Below, piece by piece: positions 53,811 through 62,494 of a DNA stretch of 64,000 nucleotides; the first letter of the stretch is position 1, and the number at the start of each line of letters is the position of its first letter. The notes beneath the pieces are model-generated. The model searched no databases and had not been told where the DNA came from. It saw only the letters and a program-made list of their open reading frames with translations. A program made the translations under genes and the position numbers. The DNA comes from Silicimonas sp. (GTDB taxonomy: Bacteria > Pseudomonadota > Alphaproteobacteria > Rhodobacterales > Rhodobacteraceae), in NCBI GenBank assembly GCA_022820365.1, contig JAJEFO010000131.1, positions 1 to 64,000 of the forward strand, read 5' to 3'.

Positions 53811-54311
53811 TCATGACGAAAGCTGGCTGTGACCTGCACATGAAATTTGGCTACAGAATGCAATTGCGGCAGGTCGGCAGACACGCCGCAATGGCGGGAG
53901 ACTTCTCCCCGTGTAATGTCCGTTCACGTGCAAGAGATTGATTGTCCCGAGGAAACGGTTGCGGTCATGGACCGGCAGGTTGATCACAGCGCCAAGACCC
54001 AGCGCTTCGATCTTTTCGTGGTCGGGAAAGACATCGCGCAGCTCTTCGATGCTCTCCGCGAGAAAAGGTTCGCGGCGGTCCAGGACGATGTCGGTCCACC
54101 GGTTGGGAACGATTTCCTTCAGACCGGTCAGGGGATAGGCCTCCTCGTTGCTGGTGTAGATCCGCTCAGCGGTGCGTGCTGCCAGATCGAAGCGGGAGCA
54201 GGTAAAGAGCTTGACGCCGACCAGTGCTCTGCACATTTCTTCCAAGTGCCGGAAGAGTTCCTCGGGCATCGCCGCGTGCAGCGCGTCAAAATCGTCGAGT
54301 GGTTCATCCAA
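53811..54311 (-). CDS. GAF-domain protein
   Basis: This protein of about 166 residues is essentially one GAF domain: LFTCSRFDLAARTAERIYTSNEEAYPLTGLKEIV, then FPDHEKIEALGLGAVINLPVHDRNRFLGTINLLHVNGHY. Small stand-alone GAF proteins sense or bind small ligands. The last 25 residues (PLRRVCRPAAIAFCSQISC) are atypical. A TTG at 54311 is preferred, with GAGGTG upstream and overlap of the M24 peptidase stop; a GTG at 54326 is also possible. Being coupled to an M24 peptidase and a GntR regulator, it may modulate or share the peptidase ligand. Confidence 0.75.
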   Translation of the reverse strand: MDEPLDDFDALHAAMPEELFRHLEEMCRALVGVKLFTCSRFDLAARTAERIYTSNEEAYPLTGLKEIVPNRWTDIVLDRREPFLAESIEELRDVFPDHEKIEALGLGAVINLPVHDRNRFLGTINLLHVNGHYTGRSLPPLRRVCRPAAIAFCSQISCAGHSQLSS

Positions 54312-55401
54312 AGCACTGCACCTCACGCGGGAATCGGGTCAGGCTCTCGGCACCGTCTTCAGTGATCAAGACGTTGTCCTCGATCCGAACGCCGAGTTCG
54401 CCCGACCTGTAAAGACCGGGCTCTATGGTCACCACCATGCCCGCTGCCAGAGGCATGTCATTACCCACCATCACTTGCGGCGCTTCATGAACATCGAGCC
54501 CGAGGCCGTGGCCGGTCTTGTGCTCGATCATTTCCACGAAGGGCGATTCGGACAGTATAGCCGTTGTTTCCCTATCGACACTGTCGCAGGCAATGCCTGG
54601 GCCGGCGACCTCCCTGCCGCGGGCATTGGCTGCAAGCACGGTATCGTAGATTGCGAGCGAACGCTCGGGTACGTGTTCGCAGAAAAAGGTTCGGGTGATG
54701 TCGGCGTTCATGCCTCCCCACGATGCACCGAAATCGACAAGAAGCGGCTCTCCCGGAGCAACGGTCCTGTTGCAGGGAGTTCCGTGCGGGTCTGCGCTCT
54801 TCGGGCCAGACAGGACGATTGGATCAAATGCGAAACCCTCTGCTCCCCGCGCGAGCATTGCCTGCTTCAGACGCGCGACAATCTCGACTTCACTGTCGCC
54901 GGCTTGAGCCGTCTCCAATTGCTCATCGAGCGCGGCCTCACTGATCGCGACTGCCTGACGGAGGGCATCGATTTCCCCACTGTCCTTGCAGATCCGGAGC
55001 CTGGCCAATGCGGGCTCGGCGTCTGCAACCGCGCCTTGCGGAAGGTGCGATCGGAGTGCCTCAAACTCGAACATGCGCATCCGCATGCCCTCGACCCCGA
55101 CCGGACCGGCGAGCGCCTCAGAAAGTTCGCGAAACGCCTCCGCATAGCCCTCGCTATCCTGCCAGAAGAATGTCCTGGCCTCCGGGAAGGCCTCGCGCCA
55201 TCTTGATCGCTCGAGTTCCGGCATGATCGCGAGAATCGTGCTTTCGGCAGTGATGAAGAGGAGCGTCGGCCGCTCCATCAGGTGAAACTCGAGGCCGGTC
55301 AGATAGCGAAAGTTCGGGCCCGGCACGATGGCGAACGCATTGAACCCTGTCTCTTTGGCGAGCAGGGCGGCGCGTGCTCGCCGCTCGGAAAAATCCGTCA
55401 C
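54304..55401 (-). CDS. M24-family aminopeptidase (Xaa-Pro dipeptidase-like)
   Basis: The 365-residue product has a creatinase-like N-terminal domain and an M24 pita-bread catalytic domain. The full dinuclear metal set is visible: Asp in LLVDFGASW, Asp in NADITRTFF, His in KTGHGLGLDVHE, Glu in VTIEPGLY and Glu in RIEDNVLIT. Retention of all five argues for a metallopeptidase rather than creatinase, which lacks metal. It could cleave Xaa-Pro or a related amide such as an N-carbamoyl or hydantoin breakdown product. The GTG start overlaps the GntR stop (GTGA). It is encoded with a GAF protein, divergent from the hyu transport operon. Confidence 0.88.
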   Translation of the reverse strand: MTDFSERRARAALLAKETGFNAFAIVPGPNFRYLTGLEFHLMERPTLLFITAESTILAIMPELERSRWREAFPEARTFFWQDSEGYAEAFRELSEALAGPVGVEGMRMRMFEFEALRSHLPQGAVADAEPALARLRICKDSGEIDALRQAVAISEAALDEQLETAQAGDSEVEIVARLKQAMLARGAEGFAFDPIVLSGPKSADPHGTPCNRTVAPGEPLLVDFGASWGGMNADITRTFFCEHVPERSLAIYDTVLAANARGREVAGPGIACDSVDRETTAILSESPFVEMIEHKTGHGLGLDVHEAPQVMVGNDMPLAAGMVVTIEPGLYRSGELGVRIEDNVLITEDGAESLTRFPREVQCFG

Positions 55402-56165
55402 GTCGAGAACTCCCCGACAGCCAGATCCATCCTGTCTCCGAAGGCGGGATACAAGGATCTGAGAATGATCTCGATTTCGTGCTCGACCAGCGCCTTCATC
55501 GCGTCGTCACCAGCATCGGCATCGCCCGAGATTACGGCCTCGATCAGGGCTTCCAGCAGTACGCCCGCCCGGTCTCGTTCCCCGGCATCCAGCTTGGGGA
55601 AGTAGAACAGGATCTTGGTCCGCATACCTGCATCCAGACTGTGCGTGAAATAGCGATTCAAGAAGATGTTCCCTGTCAGCCGGGCGAGCGTGCGGTGCAG
55701 CTTGAGCGAAGTCCGGAACGCTTGCTCCCAGGCACCATCCGACATCGCCTTCTCAAACTCCCGATGCAGCGACAGCAAGGACCCTCGATCAGCGCACCCG
55801 GTGAGAACTGCAGCACGAACCGTCATGCGCGCGAGCACGAGGTGGCTGTCGAAATACTCCCTCGCATTGTTCAGTGTCAGGGGCGCAACGATGCTCGTGC
55901 GGTTCGGCAAGAACTGCACCAGCCAATCGCCGTGCAGGAGCAGGAGCGCCTCTCGAATCGGTGTCCTTGACGTCTTGAACCGGCGTGCAAGCGCAACTTC
56001 GTCGATCGCGTGGCCCGGCTTGATCCTGAGCCAAAGAATGTCATCCCGCAGCGCTTCGTAGACCAGAATTGCACCCCGGCGCCTCTGTTCGGTCACGGGG
56101 CTTTCCTCAATCTCGAGCATTCCCGGGCTCACCGGTGGCTGCGGCAAATCAATTCCGTCTTGCAT
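55398..56165 (-). CDS. GntR/FadR-family (FCD) transcriptional regulator
   Basis: Residues about 30-100 carry a GntR winged helix (AILVYEALRDDILWLRIKPGHAIDEVALARRFKTSRTPIREALLLL). Residues about 100-240 form the all-helical FCD effector domain, ending RSLYPAFGDRM. It is divergent from the SBP-hyuAB-ABC operon and should repress or activate it. The start is uncertain: ATG 56165 lies inside a direct repeat, so ATG 56120 (240 residues, MLEIEESPVTEQ) may be the true start. Translation is coupled to the M24 peptidase. Confidence 0.85.
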   Translation of the reverse strand: MQDGIDLPQPPVSPGMLEIEESPVTEQRRRGAILVYEALRDDILWLRIKPGHAIDEVALARRFKTSRTPIREALLLLHGDWLVQFLPNRTSIVAPLTLNNAREYFDSHLVLARMTVRAAVLTGCADRGSLLSLHREFEKAMSDGAWEQAFRTSLKLHRTLARLTGNIFLNRYFTHSLDAGMRTKILFYFPKLDAGERDRAGVLLEALIEAVISGDADAGDDAMKALVEHEIEIILRSLYPAFGDRMDLAVGEFST

Positions 56166-56178
56166 AATGTTTGCATAA
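56160..56178. promoter_or_regulatory. Direct repeat TTGCATAA x2, candidate regulator site
   Basis: TTGCATAA occurs at 56160-56167 and again at 56171-56178, an 11-bp period (one helical turn), in the space between the GntR gene and the SBP gene. A binding site for the FCD regulator is plausible by position, though FCD regulators usually bind palindromes. Confidence 0.4.
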
Positions 56179-56223
56179 CGAGTTTGATCGAAATCAGCAA
56201 CCACACAGAAAGGGAGAGTCATC

Positions 56224-57213
56224 ATGATAAGACGTGCAGCTTTGCTCTTGGCATCGGCCGCGAGCCTCGGCGCATTTGCCGGTGCGGTTCATGCTGAGGG
56301 AAAAATCGCCTACTTTGCCGCGGCCTCGCAGAACGGATTCAATCAGGCGACCTACGAAGGTGTGCAGGAAGCAGCGGCCAGACTGGGCTACGATAGCGAA
56401 ATATTCGACGGCCAGTTCGACGCCGCCCTTCAGTACAGCCAGATCGAGGATGTTCTGGCAGGCGGACAGTTCGACGGGATGATCGTGGCGCCGAATGACA
56501 GCGTCGGCATTGCCGGCGCATTCGAACAGGTGATTGCCGCCGGCGTTCCGATCGGCACGGTGCTCTTTCCCGTCGGGCCGGAGTTGAACGTGCTGGAACC
56601 GCAGGTCGAGGGCATCACGGTCACCGCAGCTTCTCCGCCGGTACCCGGCGCTACCCATCAGGCCGAACTAGTGGCTGAGCATTGCGCCGACAAGGACCCC
56701 TGCAACGTGGTCATAATCATCGGCGCGAAGATCTTTCCGTTCGACAACCTGCGGCTGGAAACCTTCGAAAATGTTTTGGCGGGCCATGCAAACATCAATG
56801 TCGTCGCGGTCGGCGAGGGCTGGTATGCACCGGATCCGAGCCTGCAGGCAATGACCGACATCCTGCAGGCCAATTCTGACGTGCATGCCGTTCTCTCGAA
56901 CGCAGACCAGCACCTCGTGGGCGTGGAAATCGCGCTCGAGGCGGCCGGCTACAGTCCTGCCGATCTCTATCTCACCGGGGGCGGTGCCGCGCAGATCGCA
57001 ATCGATGCGATTCGCGAGGGACGCTGGGACGCAACGCTGGCCTATTTTCCGAAGACGATGGGCGCGCTTGCGGCCGAGCAGGTCATCAATGCCATCGAGG
57101 GCAAGCCGGTGACTGCCGTGATCAACATGGACACCGCAGGGCCTATCGAGGCAATGATTACCTCCGAGATACTCGCGGCGAATCCCGACTTCGTAGCGGA
57201 GTGGGAACAGTAA
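56224..57213 (+). CDS. ABC transporter substrate-binding protein (ribose-type fold) of the hyu operon
   Basis: This 329-residue peripla_BP_4 receptor has a signal peptide (MIRRAALLLASAASLGAFAGAVHA). The mature protein KIAYFAAASQNGFNQATYEGVQEAA is the first lobe, then FDGMIVAPNDSVGI and VHAVLSNADQHLVGVEIALEAAGY, then the C-terminal TLAYFPKTMGALAAEQVINAI. AAAGGGAGAG precedes the ATG. It is the first gene of the plus-strand hydantoinase/transport operon. Ribose-fold receptors also bind autoinducers, nucleosides and xanthine-like compounds, so a cyclic amide ligand is reasonable. Confidence 0.9.
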   Translation: MIRRAALLLASAASLGAFAGAVHAEGKIAYFAAASQNGFNQATYEGVQEAAARLGYDSEIFDGQFDAALQYSQIEDVLAGGQFDGMIVAPNDSVGIAGAFEQVIAAGVPIGTVLFPVGPELNVLEPQVEGITVTAASPPVPGATHQAELVAEHCADKDPCNVVIIIGAKIFPFDNLRLETFENVLAGHANINVVAVGEGWYAPDPSLQAMTDILQANSDVHAVLSNADQHLVGVEIALEAAGYSPADLYLTGGGAAQIAIDAIREGRWDATLAYFPKTMGALAAEQVINAIEGKPVTAVINMDTAGPIEAMITSEILAANPDFVAEWEQ

Positions 57214-57225
57214 TCCGCTAAAGAA

Positions 57226-57256
57226 ATCCGGCCGGGATCAGCCTCCCCGGCCGGAT
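57226..57256. repeat. Perfect 11-bp hairpin downstream of the binding-protein gene
   Basis: ATCCGGCCGGG and CCCGGCCGGAT pair across a 9-base loop, 13 bases past the SBP stop. The loop and the following TCTGTC give no T-run. hyuA starts about 20 bases later with GGGAGGA upstream. It is probably an intercistronic stabiliser/attenuator that sets SBP expression above that of the enzymes. Confidence 0.7.
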
Positions 57257-57276
57257 CTGTCGGGAGGACAAGACGC

Positions 57277-59301
57277 ATGGGAAAGAACTACCGCGTTGCC
57301 GCCGATATCGGCGGGACGTTCACGGACATTGTCTACCAGGACAGCGAGACCGGCACCTGCGGCGCGACCAAGGTACTTTCTACACCGGAGAACCCGGCCC
57401 TCGCAGTCCTGACCGGGATCAACGAGGTCGTCGGCGATTCAGATTCGATCGGGTTCTTCGTACACGGCACGACTGTAGGGTTGAACGCCCTGCTTACTCG
57501 CTGTGGCGCGAAGGTCGCGCTTGTCACCAACGAGAACTTTCGCGACATTTACACGATCCAGGGCAACGATCGGGGCGAGATCTTCTCGATCCGCTGGAAA
57601 AAGCCCGCACCCCTTACCCCTGTGGAACACACATATACGCTGTCTGGTCGCATGTCGGCCGAGGGCAAGGAGATCGATCCGCTGCACCTGCAGGATCTCG
57701 ACCGGCTCGTCGACGCCGCCGCGACGGAAGGCTACGAGGCGATTGCGATCGCCTTGCTGTTCAGCTTCAAGAACCCGGAGCACGAACTGCAGGCGGCCAG
57801 GCATCTCAAGAGTCGCCTGCCCGGGACCCCGATAGCGCTGTCGCACCGGATCAGTCCGGAATGGCGCGAGTTCGAGCGCATCTCGACCACGGTGATGGAC
57901 GCCTATCTCGCTCCGGTGGTGCGGCAATATCTCGAAACGCTGATCGAAGCGCTAGCCGACCGCCTGCCTGGCGGCGGGCTGCACGTGATGGAATCGAACG
58001 GCGGGGTGATGAGCGCCGGGGCAGCCTGCGAGACACCTTTGCAGACGCTGCTCTCCGGACCTGTCGGAGGTGCCATTGGCGGCAAGGCGCTTGCGGCGGA
58101 AACAGGGCGGACGAACCTGATCTGCGTCGATATGGGCGGCACGTCCTTCGATGCGAGCCTGATCGTCGACGGTCACCCGTCGACCTCGAACGAGACCAAG
58201 CTCGAAGGGCTGCCCGTGCAGATGTCTGTGGTCGACATTCACGTGATTGGCGCGGGCGGCGGGTCGATCGCCTGGGAAGAAGCCGAGGCGATGCGCGTCG
58301 GGCCGCAGTCGGCAGGCTCGAAACCCGGTCCGGTCTGTTATGGCCTCGGAGGGACCGAGCCGACAGTGTCGGATGCAAACCTCGTACTGGGCCGGCTCGA
58401 CGGTTCGAACTTCGCCGGCGGAAGCATGGCGATCGACCGCGACGCAGCACGAAGCGCGCTCGCGGCCATGGGGGACCGCTTCGGCATGAGCGCCGAAGAC
58501 ATGGCACAGGGCGTGGTCGACATCGTCAATTCCAAGATGGCGGACGCGATCCGCACCATCACCGTGAGGCGCGGTATCGACCCTCGCGACTTCTCGCTGG
58601 TGGCATTCGGCGGTGCCGGGCCCGCCCAAGCGACGGCCTTGGCCGAGGAGCTTCGAATCGGCGAAGTGATCATCCCGGTCCACCCCGGCGCCTTTTCGGC
58701 CTGGGGCATGCTCCAGACGGATGTTCGGCACGACTTCAAGGAAACGCTCTACGGTTTCTGGGATCTCATGGAGCTTTCGCATCTCGAGGATGCCTTCGAG
58801 GCCCTGGCGACGCGGGGCCGCGACCACCTGATCACGGAGGGCATCGCTCCCGACGACATCAGCTTTGAACGTGCGATCGACTTTCGCTACTATGGGCAGG
58901 AATACGTGCTGACGATCCCGCTGCCAGACGGTCCCATCGACATGGATTGCGTGCGCAAAGGCTTTGACGCCGCATATGCGCGGCAATATGGCCACAACAG
59001 CCCGGAAAACCGGGTGGAAATGGCCAATATCCGGCTTGCCGCTCTCGGGCATCTGCCGCGACCCGAGAATGCTCCGCCGGCGCCGCTCGAAGGCAAGGCC
59101 GCGCGGGCGCGGGACGTCTTTTTTGAAGGCACGGCGCAACCAACGCAAATACTCGACCGCAATGCGATCGCGCCGGACGGCATCGTTCACGGTCCCGCAA
59201 TCATCGAGGAAGCCACGGCCACCACGCTTTTGCCACCCACCTGGCAGGCACGCCTGACCGAGGGCGGACACCTGGTCCTGACGAAAGGAGGCGCTTCATG
59301 A
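57277..59301 (+). CDS. hyuA: Hydantoinase/oxoprolinase subunit A
   Basis: HyuA is the ATP-grasping subunit (ASKHA fold) of ATP-dependent hydantoin/oxoproline hydrolases. The 674-residue product begins RVAADIGGTFTDIVYQD (phosphate-binding loop, with the hydantoinase_A N signature to about residue 180). Then come DMGGTSFDASLIVDG, IHVIGAGGGSIAWEEAEAMRVGPQSAGSKPGPVCY and FGGAGPAQATALAEELRI. The substrate may be a hydantoin, N-methylhydantoin, 5-oxoproline or a similar cyclic amide; related acetone and acetophenone carboxylases share this fold but need extra subunits. hyuB follows with a 4-bp overlap (ATGA). Confidence 0.93.
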   Translation: MGKNYRVAADIGGTFTDIVYQDSETGTCGATKVLSTPENPALAVLTGINEVVGDSDSIGFFVHGTTVGLNALLTRCGAKVALVTNENFRDIYTIQGNDRGEIFSIRWKKPAPLTPVEHTYTLSGRMSAEGKEIDPLHLQDLDRLVDAAATEGYEAIAIALLFSFKNPEHELQAARHLKSRLPGTPIALSHRISPEWREFERISTTVMDAYLAPVVRQYLETLIEALADRLPGGGLHVMESNGGVMSAGAACETPLQTLLSGPVGGAIGGKALAAETGRTNLICVDMGGTSFDASLIVDGHPSTSNETKLEGLPVQMSVVDIHVIGAGGGSIAWEEAEAMRVGPQSAGSKPGPVCYGLGGTEPTVSDANLVLGRLDGSNFAGGSMAIDRDAARSALAAMGDRFGMSAEDMAQGVVDIVNSKMADAIRTITVRRGIDPRDFSLVAFGGAGPAQATALAEELRIGEVIIPVHPGAFSAWGMLQTDVRHDFKETLYGFWDLMELSHLEDAFEALATRGRDHLITEGIAPDDISFERAIDFRYYGQEYVLTIPLPDGPIDMDCVRKGFDAAYARQYGHNSPENRVEMANIRLAALGHLPRPENAPPAPLEGKAARARDVFFEGTAQPTQILDRNAIAPDGIVHGPAIIEEATATTLLPPTWQARLTEGGHLVLTKGGAS

Positions 59302-60998
59302 GCAAGGCCGATCCGGTGACCACCGAAGTGGTGCGCAATTTCGTGATTTCCTGTGCCGAGGACATGAATGCCTCGCTCTGGCGCTCGGCACATTCGGCAG
59401 TGATATACGAGGGCAAGGATTCGGCGGTGGCGCTGATGGACGAGCATGGCAACATGCTCGGCCAGTCGACCGGCGTGCCCCTTTTCATCGGTGCCATCGA
59501 TGTCTGCGTGAACCACGTCAGAGACTATTACGGCGACGACATCTGCGAGGGCGACATCTTCGTGATGAACGACAGCTACATGCAGGGCACGCACCTGCAC
59601 GACATCACCGCCATCGGACCGATCTTCTTTCAAGGAGAGCTTGTAGGCTTCGGTGCAGCCCGGGCGCATTGGAACGATATCGGCGCCATGGATCCGGGCT
59701 CGGTCATGGGTTCGATGAACATCTTCCAGGAAGGGCTGAGACTCGGGCCGACGAGGATCGTGTCGCGAGGCGAGCCAATCCGTGAATGGTACGACCACTT
59801 TCGGCTGAACACGCGGTTCAAGGATGCCACGATCGGTGATCTCGGCGCCCAGATCGCGGCGATCCGCACCGGCGAACGGCGGCTCGCCCAGCTTCTCGAC
59901 CGAATCGGGACCGAAACCTATCGCGCCGCCTGTCACGACATATTCGAACAGGCGCGCCGGCTTGATCGTGCGGCGATTGCCGCGATCAGGGACGGAACGT
60001 GGTCGCGCGAGGGCCATCTCGACGACGACGGCGTCGGAAAGGAACCGATCAAGGTGGCGCTGACGCTCACCGTGAGGGGCGAGGAAGTGATCGTAGATCT
60101 CACCGGGACGTCCGGTCCGGTGCCAGGCTCGGTCAATTGCGGGGCGAGCCAGACTGAGAGCCTCCTGAGACTAGCCTACAAGACGATGATCAACCCCGAC
60201 CGGGCCATCACCGGCGGCTCCTTCGAGACCATGACAGTCGTTCTGCCCGAGGACTGCATGTTCAATGCCAGGGAGCCCGCAGCCTGCGAGTGGTATTTCA
60301 CCGGTCTGGGGCTCCTGGCCGACCTCTTCATCTCCTGCCTAAGCGAGGCCATGCCCGAACGCTCGACCGCGGCACATTACGGCGACTCGATGGTGGCGGG
60401 GTTTTTCTCGGTGGACGAGCGGCGCGGGCAATGGATGTCGATTGAACCGACCGCCGGCGGCTGGGGCGGCCGTGCAGACGGTGACGGGGAAAGCGCGTTG
60501 ATCAACCTGGTGAACGGTGGATTCCGCAACATACCGGCCGAGGTGATGGAAACCAAGTTCCCGATCCGCCTCGAGGAGTTCTCCATCCGTCCTGACAGCG
60601 GTGGCCCCGGGCGCTGGCGAGGCGGCTGCGGTGTGGTGCGCCGCTATCGCGCGCTCGAGGACTGCTTCGGCGCCATCTGGTTCGAACGTTCGCACACGCC
60701 GGCCTGGGGCTTGAATGGCGGTGGTGACGGAGCAGGTCCCGAGGTGACGATCACCCAGCCCGGCGGCAAGCAGGAGTCGCTTCTGAAGATGGCGGCACGC
60801 GGCCTTGCCGCCGGAACGGTCGTGGAGACAAAGACCGGCGGCGGCGGCGGCAATGGCGACCCGATGCAACGCCCGTACGAAGAGGTGGCACGAGACGTGA
60901 AGAAAGGGTTCCTTACTCCGAAGGCGGCGTGGCGGAACTACGGGGTCGCGGTAGAGACGGACGGAACCGTAGACGAGACTGCGTCCGCACCGCGATGA
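59298..60998 (+). CDS. hyuB: Hydantoinase/oxoprolinase subunit B
   Basis: HyuB is the amidohydrolase partner of HyuA. The 566-residue product shows the hydantoinase_B signatures FVISCAEDMNASLWRSAHSAVIYEGKDSAVAL, DIFVMNDSYMQGTHLHDIT (the Asp/His cluster that binds the catalytic metal) and TVDLTGTSG-like VIVDLTGTSGPVPGSVN. The C-terminal PDSGGPGRWRGGCGVVRRYRAL block and a Gly-rich tail follow. Together HyuAB hydrolyse a cyclic amide with ATP. It overlaps both neighbours by 4 bp. Confidence 0.93.
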   Translation: MSKADPVTTEVVRNFVISCAEDMNASLWRSAHSAVIYEGKDSAVALMDEHGNMLGQSTGVPLFIGAIDVCVNHVRDYYGDDICEGDIFVMNDSYMQGTHLHDITAIGPIFFQGELVGFGAARAHWNDIGAMDPGSVMGSMNIFQEGLRLGPTRIVSRGEPIREWYDHFRLNTRFKDATIGDLGAQIAAIRTGERRLAQLLDRIGTETYRAACHDIFEQARRLDRAAIAAIRDGTWSREGHLDDDGVGKEPIKVALTLTVRGEEVIVDLTGTSGPVPGSVNCGASQTESLLRLAYKTMINPDRAITGGSFETMTVVLPEDCMFNAREPAACEWYFTGLGLLADLFISCLSEAMPERSTAAHYGDSMVAGFFSVDERRGQWMSIEPTAGGWGGRADGDGESALINLVNGGFRNIPAEVMETKFPIRLEEFSIRPDSGGPGRWRGGCGVVRRYRALEDCFGAIWFERSHTPAWGLNGGGDGAGPEVTITQPGGKQESLLKMAARGLAAGTVVETKTGGGGGNGDPMQRPYEEVARDVKKGFLTPKAAWRNYGVAVETDGTVDETASAPR

Positions 60999-62494
60999 CG
61001 CAGGCCGCCCTGACAGCGGAAGGGATCACGGTGCGCTTCGGCGACGTCGAAGTGCTTTCGGACATTGATGTCGAAGTTGCCGCCGGTTCAATTCACGGCC
61101 TCATCGGCGAGAACGGTGCAGGCAAGTCGACACTTGGCAAGGTGCTGGGCGGGTACTACCAGGCCAGCAGCGGGTCCCTGGGCGTCTTCGGCCAGGGCGT
61201 CGGTCGCTGGGATCCGCCGACAGCACTTGCCCATGGGGTCGCGATCATGCACCAGGAACTGCAGCTGGTGCCTCACCTCACGGTTGCCGAGAACGTGTTC
61301 ATGGGGCTGGAAGAGCACCGCTGGGGCGTCCTGCGCCGCAACGAGGCCGTCCGACTCGAAGAAGTGATGCAGTCCAGCGGCCTCAGGCTGGACCCGCACG
61401 CGCTCACGGTCGATCTTCCGATTGCCGACCAACAGAAAATCGAGATCCTGCGCGCGCTTGCACGTGAGGCACAGGTGATCATCATGGACGAGCCTACTTC
61501 GTCGCTCTCAAGCGAGGAAATCGAGCAGCTTCATCGGATCATGGCGCGACTGCGCGAAGAAGGGCGCACGATCATCTACGTGAGTCACTTCCTCGATCAT
61601 GTGCTCGAGGTCTGCGACCGCATTACGGTGCTTCGTGACGGTCGACATGTCATGACCGAAAGCAGCACGGAACTGAGCAAGCAGGACCTGGTCAGCGCGA
61701 TGCTGGGCCTGCAAAGGACCGAAACGCTCTACCCGCCGAAGCGCAAGGTTGTTTCTGAACTCGCGCTTTCGGTGAAAAACCTCAAGGGCAACGGGGTCGA
61801 CGTGGAGACGCTTGACATTCACGCCGGCGAGATCATGGGTCTGATCGGGCTCGTTGGCTCCGGTCGTTCCGAGATTGCGCGTGCAATCATTGGTGCGGAC
61901 CGGGCGGCAGGCGAAATCGCTTTTCTTGGCCGCAGGCTCGACCACACGATCCGTGCCGCGACCGAGGCCGGGATCGTCATGGTTCCCGAGGACAGGCGCA
62001 GGCAGGGGCTGGTAATGAGCATGCCAGTGCGCGCCAACATCATCCTGCCTCATCTGGAACGGTTCGCCCGGATCGGTGTCATGGAGACGCGGCGTGAACG
62101 GCGGCGCGCGCGCGAACTGATTGACAGGTTCGGCGTGCGTCCCGCGATAATCGATGGCGACGTGTCACGCTACTCGGGCGGCAATCAGCAGAAGGTTCTG
62201 CTGGCCAAGTGGCTGGAGGGCGACCCGAAACTGGTCATCCTCGACGAGCCCACGCGTGGCGTCGACGTCGGCGCACGCGAGACGATCCATGCGGCCATCT
62301 GCGAACTTGCGGCAAGCGGCAGTGCGGTCCTGTTGATCTCGTCGGAAATCGAGGAGGTCCTCGGCCTCGCACACCGTGCCTGGCTGGTTGATCGCGGACG
62401 CCTCGTGCAGGAAATCGACCCCGATGCCGTGTCCGAGAGCGAAATCCTGGCCGCTCTCTTCCGGCATCAGAGCCTTGAGGGAGTCCCCGCATGA
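60995..62494 (+). CDS. Sugar-type ABC transporter ATPase, tandem-domain (RbsA-like)
   Basis: The 499-residue protein has two ABC domains, typical of RbsA/MglA-type importers. The first has Walker A GENGAGKSTLGK, the signature-less variant helix and DEPTSSLSSEEI. The second has GLVGSGRSEIARAI (degenerate Walker A), SGGNQQKVLLAKWL and LDEPTRGVDVG. The ATG at 60995 overlaps the hyuB stop (ATGA); the longer frame in front is inside hyuB. It energises the neighbouring permease, with the SBP at 56.2 kb as receptor. Confidence 0.93.
   Translation: MTQAALTAEGITVRFGDVEVLSDIDVEVAAGSIHGLIGENGAGKSTLGKVLGGYYQASSGSLGVFGQGVGRWDPPTALAHGVAIMHQELQLVPHLTVAENVFMGLEEHRWGVLRRNEAVRLEEVMQSSGLRLDPHALTVDLPIADQQKIEILRALAREAQVIIMDEPTSSLSSEEIEQLHRIMARLREEGRTIIYVSHFLDHVLEVCDRITVLRDGRHVMTESSTELSKQDLVSAMLGLQRTETLYPPKRKVVSELALSVKNLKGNGVDVETLDIHAGEIMGLIGLVGSGRSEIARAIIGADRAAGEIAFLGRRLDHTIRAATEAGIVMVPEDRRRQGLVMSMPVRANIILPHLERFARIGVMETRRERRRARELIDRFGVRPAIIDGDVSRYSGGNQQKVLLAKWLEGDPKLVILDEPTRGVDVGARETIHAAICELAASGSAVLLISSEIEEVLGLAHRAWLVDRGRLVQEIDPDAVSESEILAALFRHQSLEGVPA

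Noticed and set aside
54304-55401. Creatinase (creatine amidinohydrolase)
   Set aside because: All five M24 metal ligands are present, while creatinase lacks the metal site.
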